A stretch of 64,000 nucleotides of DNA, taken from Demequina sediminicola (GTDB lineage Bacteria > Actinomycetota > Actinomycetes > Actinomycetales > Demequinaceae). Of this stretch, positions 53,342 to 62,169 are shown piece after piece (within the stretch, counting starts at the first letter, position 1; each line of letters starts with the position of its first letter). Where the stretch lies: contig NZ_BBRB01000005.1 in the NCBI RefSeq assembly GCF_000975055.1, positions 1 to 64,000 of the forward strand, given 5' to 3'. The translations under genes and the position numbers were made by a program. Below the pieces are notes generated by a model. It saw nothing but the letters and a program-made list of their open reading frames with translations, ran no database searches and was not told the DNA's origin.

Positions 53342-54699
53342 GTGTGGATAAGGCGAGGCTGGCGGCGTTTGACGTGATGCTGGCCGTCGAGACCCAGGAC
53401 ACTTACGGCAACATCATGCTTCCTAAGATCCTCCGTGACCGTGGTTTGTCAGGCCGAGACGCCGCGTTTGCCACAGAACTCACGTACGGAACGCTGCGGC
53501 TCAGCGGCCGTTACGACGCGATCATCGCGCGCGCAGCGAAGCGTGACGCCGACACGCTGGACCCCGAGGTGCTCGTCGCATTGCGGCTGGGCGCACACCA
53601 GGCACTGGGGATGCGCGTGCCACCCCACGCCGCTGTATCGCAGACCGTCGACCTGGTGCGCAGTGAGAGTGGTCGCGGGGCATCGGGCTTTGCCAATGCG
53701 GTGATGCGGCGCATCGTGGAAGCGGACCTCGACACGTGGCTGTCCCGCGTTGCCCAGGGTTCATCGCGCGAGGCGCTGGGCGTCAAGCATTCGCACCCTG
53801 CATGGATGGTCGGCGAGCTCGAATCAGCGCTCGTGGCAGACGGTCGAGCAGGGGAGACCGAGGCACTTCTTGAAGCCAACAACCGTGCCCCCGCCGTGTC
53901 GCTAGTGGCACGTCCGGGGCTGATCTCGCGGGACGCGCTCCTCGACGAGGTTCCAGGTGGCACCGTGGGTGCAGTCTCCCCGCTGGCGGTGACGTTGGAC
54001 TCCGGTGACCCTGCCAGCATCGGCCCGGTGAAGCACGGCCTTGCCGCCGTTCAGGATGAGGGAAGCCAACTCGCAGCACTGGCGCTGATCCATGCCGATG
54101 CCGCTACCGGTATCGAGGGACAGACGCCTGAGCGTTGGCTCGACATGTGTGCAGGCCCGGGTGGCAAGGCGGCCGTCATCGCCGCCCGCGCCGCGACCCA
54201 GGGTGACTCCGTTGACGCGTTGGAGCTGCACCCCCATCGTGCCGGCCTGGTAAAAGATTCCCTCCGTGCGATCCCCGACGGCATCGCAGAGGTCCACGTG
54301 GGAGACGCCCGGGCCTGGGGGAGCGCCGGCAGTTATGACCGTGTTCTGCTTGACGCGCCCTGCACTGGGTTAGGTGCTTTGCGTCGCCGTCCGGAGGCTC
54401 GCTGGCGCCGCTCCGCGCAGGATCTTGCCGACCTGGTCGATCTTCAGGGCGCGCTCCTGGCACAGGCCGCTCGGCTCGTGAAGCCCGGTGGCGTGATCGC
54501 GTACGTCACCTGCTCGCCTGTGGTGGCGGAGACGCACGCAGTGATTGCGGACTCCGGCCTCAAGACGCTGGATACTCGAGTCGCTGTGGCCGACGCAACT
54601 GGCACCGAACCCGGTGATTGGGGCAAGGGCCCCTACGTTCAACTGTGGCCACACGCCCATGGCACGGACGCCATGTTCATTCAGTTGCTGCAGTCCTGA
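53338..54699 (+). CDS. rsmB: 16S rRNA (cytosine-967-C5)-methyltransferase
   Basis: This 453-residue protein has an N-terminal NusB-like RNA-binding domain (ARLAAFDVML, FATELTYGTLRL) and a C-terminal SAM-dependent methyltransferase. The SAM site is LDMCAGPGGKAAVIAA. The catalytic cysteines lie in LLDAPCTGLGALRRRPEARW (motif IV) and VTCSPVVAET (motif VI). The ATG overlaps the fmt stop. Confidence 0.94.
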   Translation: MSVDKARLAAFDVMLAVETQDTYGNIMLPKILRDRGLSGRDAAFATELTYGTLRLSGRYDAIIARAAKRDADTLDPEVLVALRLGAHQALGMRVPPHAAVSQTVDLVRSESGRGASGFANAVMRRIVEADLDTWLSRVAQGSSREALGVKHSHPAWMVGELESALVADGRAGETEALLEANNRAPAVSLVARPGLISRDALLDEVPGGTVGAVSPLAVTLDSGDPASIGPVKHGLAAVQDEGSQLAALALIHADAATGIEGQTPERWLDMCAGPGGKAAVIAARAATQGDSVDALELHPHRAGLVKDSLRAIPDGIAEVHVGDARAWGSAGSYDRVLLDAPCTGLGALRRRPEARWRRSAQDLADLVDLQGALLAQAARLVKPGGVIAYVTCSPVVAETHAVIADSGLKTLDTRVAVADATGTEPGDWGKGPYVQLWPHAHGTDAMFIQLLQS

Positions 54700-54718
54700 C
54701 GAGCCTTCGGCAAGCGAC

Positions 54719-54724
54719 TACGCT
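54719..54724 (+). promoter_or_regulatory. Probable -10 box of rpe (leaderless)
   Basis: TACGCT ends 6 bases before the ATG at 54731 in the short gap after rsmB. It supports this ATG over the in-frame ATG 6 bases later. Confidence 0.5.
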
Positions 54725-54730
54725 GGTTGT

Positions 54731-55396
54731 ATGGGAATGCAGATAGCCCCGTCCATCTTGTCCGCAGACTTTGCGAACCTTGAGACGGAGATTGCTCGTG
54801 TCAGCACCGCAGACTGGCTCCACTTCGACGTCATGGACGGTCACTTCGTGCCGAACTTGACCGTCGGCCTGCCCGTCTTGGAGCGGATTGCGCAGGTGGC
54901 ATCCATGCCGGTCGACGCGCACCTGATGATCGAGGACCCTGACCGCTGGGCTCCCCAATACGCAGAGGCCGGGGCAGCCTCCGTGACCTTCCACTACGAG
55001 GCGGCAAAGGATCCCAAGGCCATCGCCAGGGATTTGCACGCTCTGGGTGTCCGAGCATCGGTGGCGCTCAAGCCAGGAACGCCTGTCGACGCAGTGTTGG
55101 ATGACATCAAGCACTTCGACATGGTGTTGGTCATGACGGTTGAGCCTGGCTTTGGCGGACAGTCGTTCATGCCGGAGCAGTTGCCCAAGGTTGAAGCCCT
55201 CCGGGCAGCAGCAACCCGTGAAGGACACGACCTTTGGATTCAGACCGACGGCGGTATCGCTCGCGACACCATTGAACAAACTGCCCGAGCGGGCTGCGAT
55301 GTGTTTGTGGCCGGCTCAGCTGTCTACGGCGCAGCGGACCCGTCCGCAGAGGTTGACGTCCTCCGGGACATGGCGACCGCGGCAGCCCGGGCATAG
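54731..55396 (+). CDS. rpe: Ribulose-phosphate 3-epimerase
   Basis: This 221-residue TIM-barrel enzyme of the pentose phosphate pathway interconverts ribulose 5-phosphate and xylulose 5-phosphate. It has IAPSILSADFANLE, the metal-binding HFDVMDGHFVPNLTVG, DAHLMIEDP, VMTVEPGFGGQSFM and IQTDGGIA. Ribulose 5-phosphate is also the substrate of RibBA encoded downstream, so its place at the head of the riboflavin genes makes metabolic sense. Its stop overlaps the ribD GTG. Confidence 0.95.
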   Translation: MGMQIAPSILSADFANLETEIARVSTADWLHFDVMDGHFVPNLTVGLPVLERIAQVASMPVDAHLMIEDPDRWAPQYAEAGAASVTFHYEAAKDPKAIARDLHALGVRASVALKPGTPVDAVLDDIKHFDMVLVMTVEPGFGGQSFMPEQLPKVEALRAAATREGHDLWIQTDGGIARDTIEQTARAGCDVFVAGSAVYGAADPSAEVDVLRDMATAAARA

Positions 55397-56451
55397 TGGC
55401 ACCAGAGACAGGGCCGATGCCACAGTCACCAGACGCGCCACACCTCACACCAGACGAGGCCATGGACCTCGCTGTGCTCCTTGCGGCCCAGGGTCCCGTG
55501 ACCGGGCCGAACCCGCAGGTGGGTTGTGTCCTTACCGATGACCAAGGCGTAGTGCTCGCACGAGGGTGGCACCGTGGCGCGGGGACTCCGCATGCCGAAG
55601 TCGCGGCCCTGGATGATGCTCGTCGTCGCGGCATTGACATCACTGGCGCTACAGCGTTCGTCACGCTTGAGCCGTGCAACCACACGGGACGTACGGGACC
55701 GTGCGCGACCGCGCTTGCCGACGCAGGCATCGGCCGCGTGCAATACGCCGTACCCGACCCCGGTGAGGCATCGGCGGGAGGCGCCGCCACGCTCAACGAT
55801 GCGGGTATTCCTGCAATGTACGCACCCCATGAAGGCGCTTCCACGCTGACGCGCCGATGGCATCACGCGATGAGTCACGGACGGCCCTATGTCATTGCAA
55901 AATGGGCGTCGACACTTGACGGCCGTATGGCAGCGGCAGATGGCACGGCGTTCTGGATTACCGGTGAGCAGGCCCGAGCCCACGCTCACGAGGTCCGCGC
56001 GGCCGTTGATGCCATCGCGGTAGGCACAGGAACCGTCGCGACCGATGACCCACAGCTCTCCGCTCGTCCGCCTGGGTCAACGTCACCCCACCAGCCGTTG
56101 CGTGTCGTGATCGGCAACCGCTCCACCACAGGTGCGCAGGTCTGGCGCGATGACAACGCCATCGCGATCGCGTCGCATGAACCGGACGAGATTCTGGCCG
56201 TATTGCACTCACGAGAGATCCGCACCGTCATCGTTGAGGGTGGGCCCACAGTGCTGAGCGCTTTTATTGCGGCAGGCGTTGTCGATGAAGTGCACGCCTA
56301 CATCGCCCCTGCGATCTTGGGCGACGGACCTACAGCAGTGTCGGGAGTGGGAATCACGACTATGTCTGGTGCGTTGAGGCTGTCAGAGGTGACGTCTACA
56401 CCCCTCGGTGCAGATACTCTTGTCACCGGTCTTGTCACGGAAGGAACCTGA
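55396..56451 (+). CDS. ribD: Bifunctional riboflavin biosynthesis deaminase / reductase
   Basis: This 351-residue protein carries out two steps of pyrimidine processing. The N-terminal zinc deaminase has HAEV and CNHTGRTGPC. The C-terminal reductase has YVIAKWASTLDGRMAAADG, AVGTGTVATDDPQL and IVEGGPTVLSAF. The GTG is fused to the rpe stop and the TGA overlaps ribE. There is no room for an FMN riboswitch directly before it. Confidence 0.94.
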   Translation: MAPETGPMPQSPDAPHLTPDEAMDLAVLLAAQGPVTGPNPQVGCVLTDDQGVVLARGWHRGAGTPHAEVAALDDARRRGIDITGATAFVTLEPCNHTGRTGPCATALADAGIGRVQYAVPDPGEASAGGAATLNDAGIPAMYAPHEGASTLTRRWHHAMSHGRPYVIAKWASTLDGRMAAADGTAFWITGEQARAHAHEVRAAVDAIAVGTGTVATDDPQLSARPPGSTSPHQPLRVVIGNRSTTGAQVWRDDNAIAIASHEPDEILAVLHSREIRTVIVEGGPTVLSAFIAAGVVDEVHAYIAPAILGDGPTAVSGVGITTMSGALRLSEVTSTPLGADTLVTGLVTEGT

Positions 56452-57044
56452 TGTTCACGGGCATCGTCGAGGCGGTGGGCACGGTTGAATCCGTGACAAC
56501 TGCTGGCGCGCAGGCGCAATTCACACTTCACACTGAGGGCTTAGGTGCCGACTTGGTGCATGGAGAATCCATCGCAGTCAACGGCGTATGCCTGACGGTC
56601 GCGAAACACACCGGGGACTCCTGGCTTGCTGACGTCATGGCAATCACCCTCGAGACCACAGCCCTGGGCGACCTTAAGGCTGGCGATCGCGTCAACATCG
56701 AACGCGCCATGCGTGCCGACGGGCGTCTAGGTGGACACCTGATGCAGGGACACGTGGATGGCACCGCAGTGTTGGTGGCCCGAGACTCGCAGCCCGACTG
56801 GGACAACCTCACGTTTGAATTGCCCGACGGCCTCCTTCGATACGTTGTGGCGAAGGGTTCGATCGCGTTGAACGGCTGTTCCTTGACCGTCGCGGAGCTC
56901 GACGGCAACCGGGTCACCGTATCCCTGATTCCCACGACTCTTGCTGAGACGATCTTTGGCGCGGCGTCCTTGGGTGACCGTGCCAACGTTGAGGTCGATG
57001 TCATCGGCAAGTACGTCGAGAAGATGCTGGGAGAGCGTGCATGA
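56451..57044 (+). CDS. ribE: Riboflavin synthase, alpha subunit
   Basis: This 197-residue enzyme dismutates two lumazines into riboflavin. It contains two homologous lumazine-binding barrels: MFTGIVEAVGTVESV with GESIAVNGVCLTV, and GRLGGHLMQGHVDGTA with GSIALNGCSLTV. A C-terminal helix (ANVEVDVIGKYVEKML) makes the trimer. It is coupled to ribD and ribBA. Confidence 0.96.
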   Translation: MFTGIVEAVGTVESVTTAGAQAQFTLHTEGLGADLVHGESIAVNGVCLTVAKHTGDSWLADVMAITLETTALGDLKAGDRVNIERAMRADGRLGGHLMQGHVDGTAVLVARDSQPDWDNLTFELPDGLLRYVVAKGSIALNGCSLTVAELDGNRVTVSLIPTTLAETIFGAASLGDRANVEVDVIGKYVEKMLGERA

Positions 57045-58318
57045 GTGCCGAAGGACCACTGCCCGTAGTGCAGCCATTGAGCGACGCCGACACCGCACGC
57101 ATCGAGTTGGCGCTTGCCGACTTGCGCGACGGCAAGCCCGTACTCGTCGCCGACTCGCACCACCGCGAGAACGAGGCAGACTTCATCATGTCCGCACAAA
57201 CCACCACCGTTGACTGGGTGGCTTGGGGTATTCGCCACTCCAGCGGCTATCTCTGTGCACCCATGCCAGGACCGACCGCTGATGCGCTCAACCTTCCCCT
57301 CATGGTCCCGAACAGCCAGGATCCACGCCGCACCGCGTACACCGTGTCAGTCGACGCGGCCGAGGGCGTCACCACTGGAATTTCGGCTGCAGACCGCCAC
57401 CGCACGCTGCAGGTGTTGGCGCGCCCAGAGCGCAACCCAGATGACGTGATCCGACCGGGCCACGTGCTCCCGTTGCGTGCCGTGGCCGGGGGAGTATTGC
57501 ACCGGCCCGGCCACACCGAGGCCGCCGTCGACTTGTGCCGACTTGCTGGCCTCGAGCCGGTCGGTGTGATCGCAGAAATGGTCAACGATGACGGCACCAT
57601 GATGCGTGCCGGCGACGCAACCGCGCTCGCTGAGCGCGAAGGCCTCGTGTTCATGACCATCGAAGAACTGATCGCATACCGGATCGACCGTGGCGACATG
57701 GCGCCGCCCGTTGAGCCTGCGCCCCACCGGGTGGTCGCTCAAGGTTCGGCGCGCCTACCTACCCGTCACGGTGACCTCACCATTCATGGGTATCGAGATG
57801 CCCGCACTGGGGATGAACACATCGCTCTGGTGGCACCGACACAGGATGGCAACACGCCCGTGGTGCGCGTGCACTCGGAATGCCTGACCGGAGACTCCTT
57901 CGGTTCGCTCCGCTGCGACTGTGGCCCGCAATTGGATGCCTCGATTGCGCGAGTCGCTGCTGAAGGTGGTGCCGTGGTCTACCTCCGAGGCCACGAGGGC
58001 CGGGGAATCGGTATCGTCGCAAAGATTCAGGCCTACGCGTTACAGGACGCAGGCCGTGACACCGTGGATGCCAACACCGACTTGGGCCTTCCCATTGACC
58101 GCCGCGAATACGGTGCGGCCGCCGCAATCCTCGCCGATCTAGGCCTGACCGAGGTTGCCCTCATGACAAATAATCCAGCCAAGGTTGCCGCGATGCGGGC
58201 CTCTGGCATCACTATCACCGAGCGAGTCCCGCACCGGTATGGAGAACACCCCGAGAACGCCGCCTACCTGCGCACCAAGATCGAGCGCATGGGTCACCTG
58301 ACAGGAGAAGACGCATGA
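57041..58318 (+). CDS. ribBA: Bifunctional dihydroxybutanone-phosphate synthase / GTP cyclohydrolase II
   Basis: This 425-residue fusion starts both branches of riboflavin synthesis. The N-terminal RibB domain (to about 212) has [16 protein letters not shown] where most homologues read VDDEDRENEGDLI; the RENE core stays, but the acidic loop before it is changed. [10 protein letters not shown] and the HTEAAVDL segment are normal. The C-terminal RibA domain has the zinc site [18 protein letters not shown] and RGHEGRGIG. It overlaps ribE and ribH by 4 bases each. Confidence 0.93.
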   Translation: MSAEGPLPVVQPLSDADTARIELALADLRDGKPVLVADSHHRENEADFIMSAQTTTVDWVAWGIRHSSGYLCAPMPGPTADALNLPLMVPNSQDPRRTAYTVSVDAAEGVTTGISAADRHRTLQVLARPERNPDDVIRPGHVLPLRAVAGGVLHRPGHTEAAVDLCRLAGLEPVGVIAEMVNDDGTMMRAGDATALAEREGLVFMTIEELIAYRIDRGDMAPPVEPAPHRVVAQGSARLPTRHGDLTIHGYRDARTGDEHIALVAPTQDGNTPVVRVHSECLTGDSFGSLRCDCGPQLDASIARVAAEGGAVVYLRGHEGRGIGIVAKIQAYALQDAGRDTVDANTDLGLPIDRREYGAAAAILADLGLTEVALMTNNPAKVAAMRASGITITERVPHRYGEHPENAAYLRTKIERMGHLTGEDA

Positions 58319-58782
58319 GTGGAGACGGAGCACCCGCACTGGAGATCGATGGCCGCGGTCTGACCGTGGAGATTGTTGCAAGCCAGTGGCACACAGAGGT
58401 CATGGACGGACTGGTCAACGGCGCAGTCGAGGCTGCCAAGAAGTCTGGCGCCAATTACCGGGTGACCCGCGTGGCTGGCGCCTTCGAGCTCACTGTCGTC
58501 GCGGAGCACTTGGCCCGACAGAACGCTGACGCCATCGTCGCCCTCGGCGTGGTCATTCAGGGCGAGACGCCGCACTTTGAGTACGTGTGCAACTCGGTCA
58601 CCGATGGTCTGACCGCGGTCGCACGAGAGCACGTCATCCCCGTGGGCTTTGGGGTCCTCACCGTCGACACCGTCGAGCAGGCACTCGCGCGTGCCGGCGT
58701 TGAAGGTTCGGTCGAAGACAAGGGCGCTGAGTCTGTCGAGGCCGCACTTGCCACGGCTTTGACACTCCGAGAACTCGCCTGA
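58315..58782 (+). CDS. ribH: 6,7-dimethyl-8-ribityllumazine synthase
   Basis: This 155-residue capsid-forming or pentameric enzyme condenses the products of RibBA and RibD. It has [31 protein letters not shown] and [20 protein letters not shown], with the catalytic His in PHFEYV. It ends the riboflavin cluster; no terminator hairpin is evident in the 46 bases before hisE. Confidence 0.95.
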   Translation: MSGDGAPALEIDGRGLTVEIVASQWHTEVMDGLVNGAVEAAKKSGANYRVTRVAGAFELTVVAEHLARQNADAIVALGVVIQGETPHFEYVCNSVTDGLTAVAREHVIPVGFGVLTVDTVEQALARAGVEGSVEDKGAESVEAALATALTLRELA

Positions 58783-58816
58783 GCGTTGCGGTTGGTCATG
58801 CCTGGTCTGTCCCCAC

Positions 58817-58822
58817 TAGGCT
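58817..58822 (+). promoter_or_regulatory. Probable -10 box of hisE (leaderless)
   Basis: TAGGCT ends 6 bases before the GTG. TTGGTC lies 19 bases upstream as a possible -35. Confidence 0.5.
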
Positions 58823-58828
58823 GACCCT

Positions 58829-59092
58829 GTGAAGAACTTTGACGACCTTTTTGCCGAACTGACTGCCCGTGCCGCGGAACGCCCCGAGGGGTCCGGCACC
58901 GTGGCGATGCTCGACAAGGGCGTCCATGCGATTGGTAAGAAGCTCGTCGAAGAAGCTGCCGAATCTTGGATGGCTGCTGAGTTCCAATCCAAGGAAGAAG
59001 CCGCTGAGGAACTTTCCCAGTTGCTGTACTGGGCTCAGGTCATGATGGTCTCGAAGGGCATTACCCTCGACGACGTCTACCGCAATCTCTAA
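58829..59092 (+). CDS. hisE: Phosphoribosyl-ATP pyrophosphatase
   Basis: This 87-residue all-helical MazG-like enzyme does the second step of histidine synthesis. It has [42 protein letters not shown] sequence, with the acidic metal site [12 protein letters not shown] followed by [13 protein letters not shown]. The hisE-hisG pair next to ribH is a common actinobacterial arrangement. hisI is not fused or adjacent. Confidence 0.94.
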   Translation: MKNFDDLFAELTARAAERPEGSGTVAMLDKGVHAIGKKLVEEAAESWMAAEFQSKEEAAEELSQLLYWAQVMMVSKGITLDDVYRNL

Positions 59093-59101
59093 GGAATACT
59101 C

Positions 59102-59944
59102 GTGCTGCGTATCGCCGTCCCCAACAAAGGATCTTTGTCCGAGCCCGCCTCCCAACTGCTGAAGGAGGCCGGCTACAAGCAGCGTCGCGATTCTCGTGAA
59201 CTGGTGCTTGCTGACCCACGCAACGACGTCGAGTTTTTCTTTCTGCGTCCGCGTGACGTTGCCGTGTACGTCGGTGCGGGCACAGTCGACGCCGGCATTA
59301 CGGGTCGCGACCTGTTGCTCGACTCTGGCGCCACCGCCACCGAGCACCTCGAACTAGGTTTCGCGGGCTCCACGTTCCGTTATGCAGCTCCCAAGGGCGA
59401 GATCACGAGCGTTGAGCAGTTGCAGGGCAAGCGCGTAGCGACGAGTTACCCGCGGCTGGTCAAGCACCACTTGAAGTCCTTTGGCGTCGAGGCAGACGTG
59501 GTGCGCCTCGACGGCGCGGTGGAGTCTTCGGTGCGCCTGGGGGTGGCCGATGCCGTGGCAGACGTGGTCTCGACCGGCACCACGTTGCGCGCTGCCGGGC
59601 TCGAGATCTTTGGCGATCCCATCCTCAAGTCGGAAGCCATCATGATCCGCGGCAACGGCACTTCCGAGGATGACATCGCAGTACTGACTGGGCGCTTGCG
59701 CGGTGTGCTCATGGCCCGCCAGTACGTGTTGATCGACTACGACGTACCATCCGACAAGCTCGAGGCCTCCGTGGCCGTATGCCCCGGCTTTGAAGCTCCG
59801 ACTGTCACACCATTGCACGGCAAGGACTGGCAGGCGGTACGGGTGATGGTGCCTCGTGCAGAGATGAACCAGATCATGGACCGGGTCTACGCTGCTGGCG
59901 GCCGTGCCATCCTCTCGACTGAACTGTTGGCGGTACGGATCTAA
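59102..59944 (+). CDS. hisG: ATP phosphoribosyltransferase (long form)
   Basis: This 280-residue enzyme catalyses the first, feedback-controlled step of histidine synthesis. It starts LRIAVPNKGSLSEPA. The PRPP site is DAVADVVSTGTTLRAAGL. The C-terminal ACT-like domain (from about 210) should bind histidine, so no hisZ is needed. The GTG start lies 9 bases after hisE. pafB follows after 2 bases. Confidence 0.95.
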   Translation: MLRIAVPNKGSLSEPASQLLKEAGYKQRRDSRELVLADPRNDVEFFFLRPRDVAVYVGAGTVDAGITGRDLLLDSGATATEHLELGFAGSTFRYAAPKGEITSVEQLQGKRVATSYPRLVKHHLKSFGVEADVVRLDGAVESSVRLGVADAVADVVSTGTTLRAAGLEIFGDPILKSEAIMIRGNGTSEDDIAVLTGRLRGVLMARQYVLIDYDVPSDKLEASVAVCPGFEAPTVTPLHGKDWQAVRVMVPRAEMNQIMDRVYAAGGRAILSTELLAVRI

Positions 59945-59946
59945 CA

Positions 59947-60948
59947 ATGCCCAAGATCGACCCCGAGGAGCGGCTCCTCAACCTCATGATTGCGCTGATG
60001 CACGTGAAGACGCGCATGTCGCGCGCCGAGATCCGTTCGCGGGTCACGGGTTACGAGCGCGAGGACACCTCGTGGGACGACGCCACTAAGAAGCGTCGCA
60101 AAGAGGCATTTGAGCGCATGTTTGAGCGCGACAAGGATGCGCTGCGCACCTTGGGCGTGCCCATCGTGACCGTGACGTCGGAAGCGCACGGTGACGACAT
60201 CGGCTACCGCATCGATCCCGAGCAGGCCTCGTTGCCGCCGCTCGACTTCACTGCAGCTGAATCTGCCGTTGTTGCTTTGGCAGCCGATTACTGGCGGGGC
60301 GTCGCGCTTGGAGCGGACGCATCACAGGCATGGGTCAAGGCCTCATCTCAGGTCGCCCATAGTGAAGTGCAAGAGATGCCGTTTGCCACCATGTCTACAC
60401 ATTTGAGCGATGCTGCCGCGGTCCTGGTGGAGGCAATTCAGCAGCGTCGCGAAGTGACGTTTGGGTACACGTCGGCATCGTCCGGTGACGGAAAGCGACG
60501 TGTGCAGCCATGGAGGATCCTGCTCAGCGGCGGCGCGGACTACCTCGTGGGATTCGATGTTGACCGTGAAGCGCCACGCACGTACCGCCTCAGCCGCGTG
60601 ACGAGCGCCGTCGCGCTCGTGGGCGAAGCCGATGCTTTCGACATTCCCGATGTCAACGCTCAGGAGGCCTTGGACCGGGACGGCGCCGGCGGCGTCGCCC
60701 GGTTGGCGATTCGGCCCGAAGCCGCGCACGCGTTGCGGCGGCAAGGGACAGTTGTGGGAGAGGATGGCGACTGGGACCTGGTCGACGTTCCGTTCACTCA
60801 CCAGGATGACCTACGCGACCGCATTCTTGCCATGAGCGGGACTGTGCGCGTGATTGAGCCGGCACTGTTGCGCGACCGCGTGCTGGCCAGCGCACAGGCT
60901 GCACTGGCGGCGTTGGTGGAAGAGGAGGCGCGCGATGGCGACGAATAA
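59947..60948 (+). CDS. pafB: WYL-domain transcriptional regulator PafB
   Basis: This 333-residue protein has an N-terminal winged helix (EERLLNLMIALMHVKTRMSRAEIRSRV), a central WYL domain (VTFGYTSASSGDGKRRVQPWRILLSGGADYLVGFD) and the C-terminal WCX extension. With PafC it activates the LexA-independent DNA-damage response in mycobacteria. The proteasome genes that commonly precede pafBC are replaced here by hisG. It overlaps pafC by 14 bases. Confidence 0.93.
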   Translation: MPKIDPEERLLNLMIALMHVKTRMSRAEIRSRVTGYEREDTSWDDATKKRRKEAFERMFERDKDALRTLGVPIVTVTSEAHGDDIGYRIDPEQASLPPLDFTAAESAVVALAADYWRGVALGADASQAWVKASSQVAHSEVQEMPFATMSTHLSDAAAVLVEAIQQRREVTFGYTSASSGDGKRRVQPWRILLSGGADYLVGFDVDREAPRTYRLSRVTSAVALVGEADAFDIPDVNAQEALDRDGAGGVARLAIRPEAAHALRRQGTVVGEDGDWDLVDVPFTHQDDLRDRILAMSGTVRVIEPALLRDRVLASAQAALAALVEEEARDGDE

Positions 60949-61855
60949 GGCCGTGGGGCGTATGACTCGACTCCTGGGCATCGTCGAGTACCTCGAGACC
61001 CACGGACCTACGGAGTTCGCAGAACTCGGCGCACACTTTGGTGTCGACGCCGCCCAGGTCCGCGATGACGTCAACGTGTTGTGGGTGTCAGGCCGGCCAG
61101 GCTACATGCCCAATGACCTCGTCGACTTCGACTATTCCGCCTTTGAAGAGGGCATTGCGAGCCTGACCGAGGGCCAAGGTCTTCGCCAGGTGATGTACTC
61201 CGCACGTGAAGCCGCTGCGTTGACAGGGGCACTGTCTGCGCTGGTGGCGACTGGTACTGCTCCTGACGCAGCCGCGACGGCGCTCGAGAAGTTGACGACG
61301 GCATTGGGCGGCACAAGCGTGCAGGTTGTCGATTCGACAAAGGTTGACCCGGCCATCCGTGCAGCAGTCGACACCTCACTAGATCAGCGTCAAGCGTTGC
61401 GTCTCACGTATATCGACGCTCAAGAGCGCAAGACGCAGCGCAATGTCGAGCCGCATCGGCTAGTCGTGATTGATGGCGCCGGGTATTTGGAGTGCTATTG
61501 CTTGCGAGCCGATGATTACCGGTTGCTGCGCGTGGACCGCATCGCCGATGTGGAACCCATTGATGTCATGGTGACGCACCCTCCTGTGGACCGCCTGGGG
61601 TTCTCGATCGAACAGGGGAGTACCGCCACCGTAAGGCTCGCTCGTGCAGGTCGCTGGGCACTCGAAGACCTCCCACACGCGCAGGTCGCGGTTGAGGGGG
61701 ATGATGTGATCGTGACTTTCGCGATTGCTGACCCAGACTGGATTGCAGGGCGGCTTCTTGCGGTCGGTGCGCACCTCAAGTCAGTAGAACCTGCGCCGCT
61801 CGCCGAGGCTGTGCGAAAGAAGGCCCAGGCAGTAGTGCAGGCACATTCGGTTTAG
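60935..61855 (+). CDS. pafC: WYL-domain transcriptional regulator PafC
   Basis: This 306-residue partner of PafB has the same layout: an N-terminal helix-turn-helix (RLLGIVEYLETHGPTEFAELGAHFGV), a WYL domain (LRLTYIDAQERKTQRNVEPHRLVVIDGAGYLECYCLRADDYRLLRVDRI) and a WCX tail. AGGAGG sits before the ATG at 60935; a GTG at 60953 is a possible later start. The pair probably forms a heterodimer that binds DNA in response to single-stranded DNA. Confidence 0.92.
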   Translation: MATNKAVGRMTRLLGIVEYLETHGPTEFAELGAHFGVDAAQVRDDVNVLWVSGRPGYMPNDLVDFDYSAFEEGIASLTEGQGLRQVMYSAREAAALTGALSALVATGTAPDAAATALEKLTTALGGTSVQVVDSTKVDPAIRAAVDTSLDQRQALRLTYIDAQERKTQRNVEPHRLVVIDGAGYLECYCLRADDYRLLRVDRIADVEPIDVMVTHPPVDRLGFSIEQGSTATVRLARAGRWALEDLPHAQVAVEGDDVIVTFAIADPDWIAGRLLAVGAHLKSVEPAPLAEAVRKKAQAVVQAHSV

Positions 61856-61858
61856 ACT
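61853..61858 (+). promoter_or_regulatory. Candidate -10 box of the tatAC genes
   Basis: TAGACT overlaps the pafC stop codon and lies 35 bases before the tatA ATG. The short leader it implies contains the GGAGAGG ribosome binding site. Confidence 0.35.
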
Positions 61859-61893
61859 GAGACGTTGTAGCAACCTTCGGAGAGGCTTTTCAC

Positions 61894-62169
61894 ATGGGAC
61901 CCAGAGAAATCATCATTATCGCCATCGTGGTGATTCTTCTATTTGGTGCGCCCAAGCTTCCAGTCCTTGCCCGCAGTATTGGTAAGTCGATGAAGATCCT
62001 TAAGGAAGAAACGAAGTCGCTCACTGACGACGACAAGTCGGCCACAGACAGTGACAAGGACGCTAAGTCCGCGGATGAGTCAGGCAAGGACTCGGCTACC
62101 AGTGCCGCGTCTCCGGCGGCGGCGAGTTCCGCTGAGTCCACGGACGACGACGACAAGCGTGGAAAGTAG
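61894..62169 (+). CDS. tatA: Sec-independent protein translocase protein TatA
   Basis: This 91-residue protein has a short N-terminal transmembrane helix (EIIIIAIVVILLFGAPKLP), then the FG hinge, the amphipathic helix (LARSIGKSMKILKEETKSL) and a long acidic, Ser/Ala/Asp-rich tail. It forms the pore that exports folded twin-arginine proteins. GGAGAGG precedes the ATG. It is coupled to tatC. Confidence 0.94.
   Translation: MGPREIIIIAIVVILLFGAPKLPVLARSIGKSMKILKEETKSLTDDDKSATDSDKDAKSADESGKDSATSAASPAAASSAESTDDDDKRGK

Noticed and set aside
55300..55396. FMN riboswitch upstream of ribD
   Set aside because: ribD starts inside the rpe stop codon and no RFN element is present in the rpe coding end.
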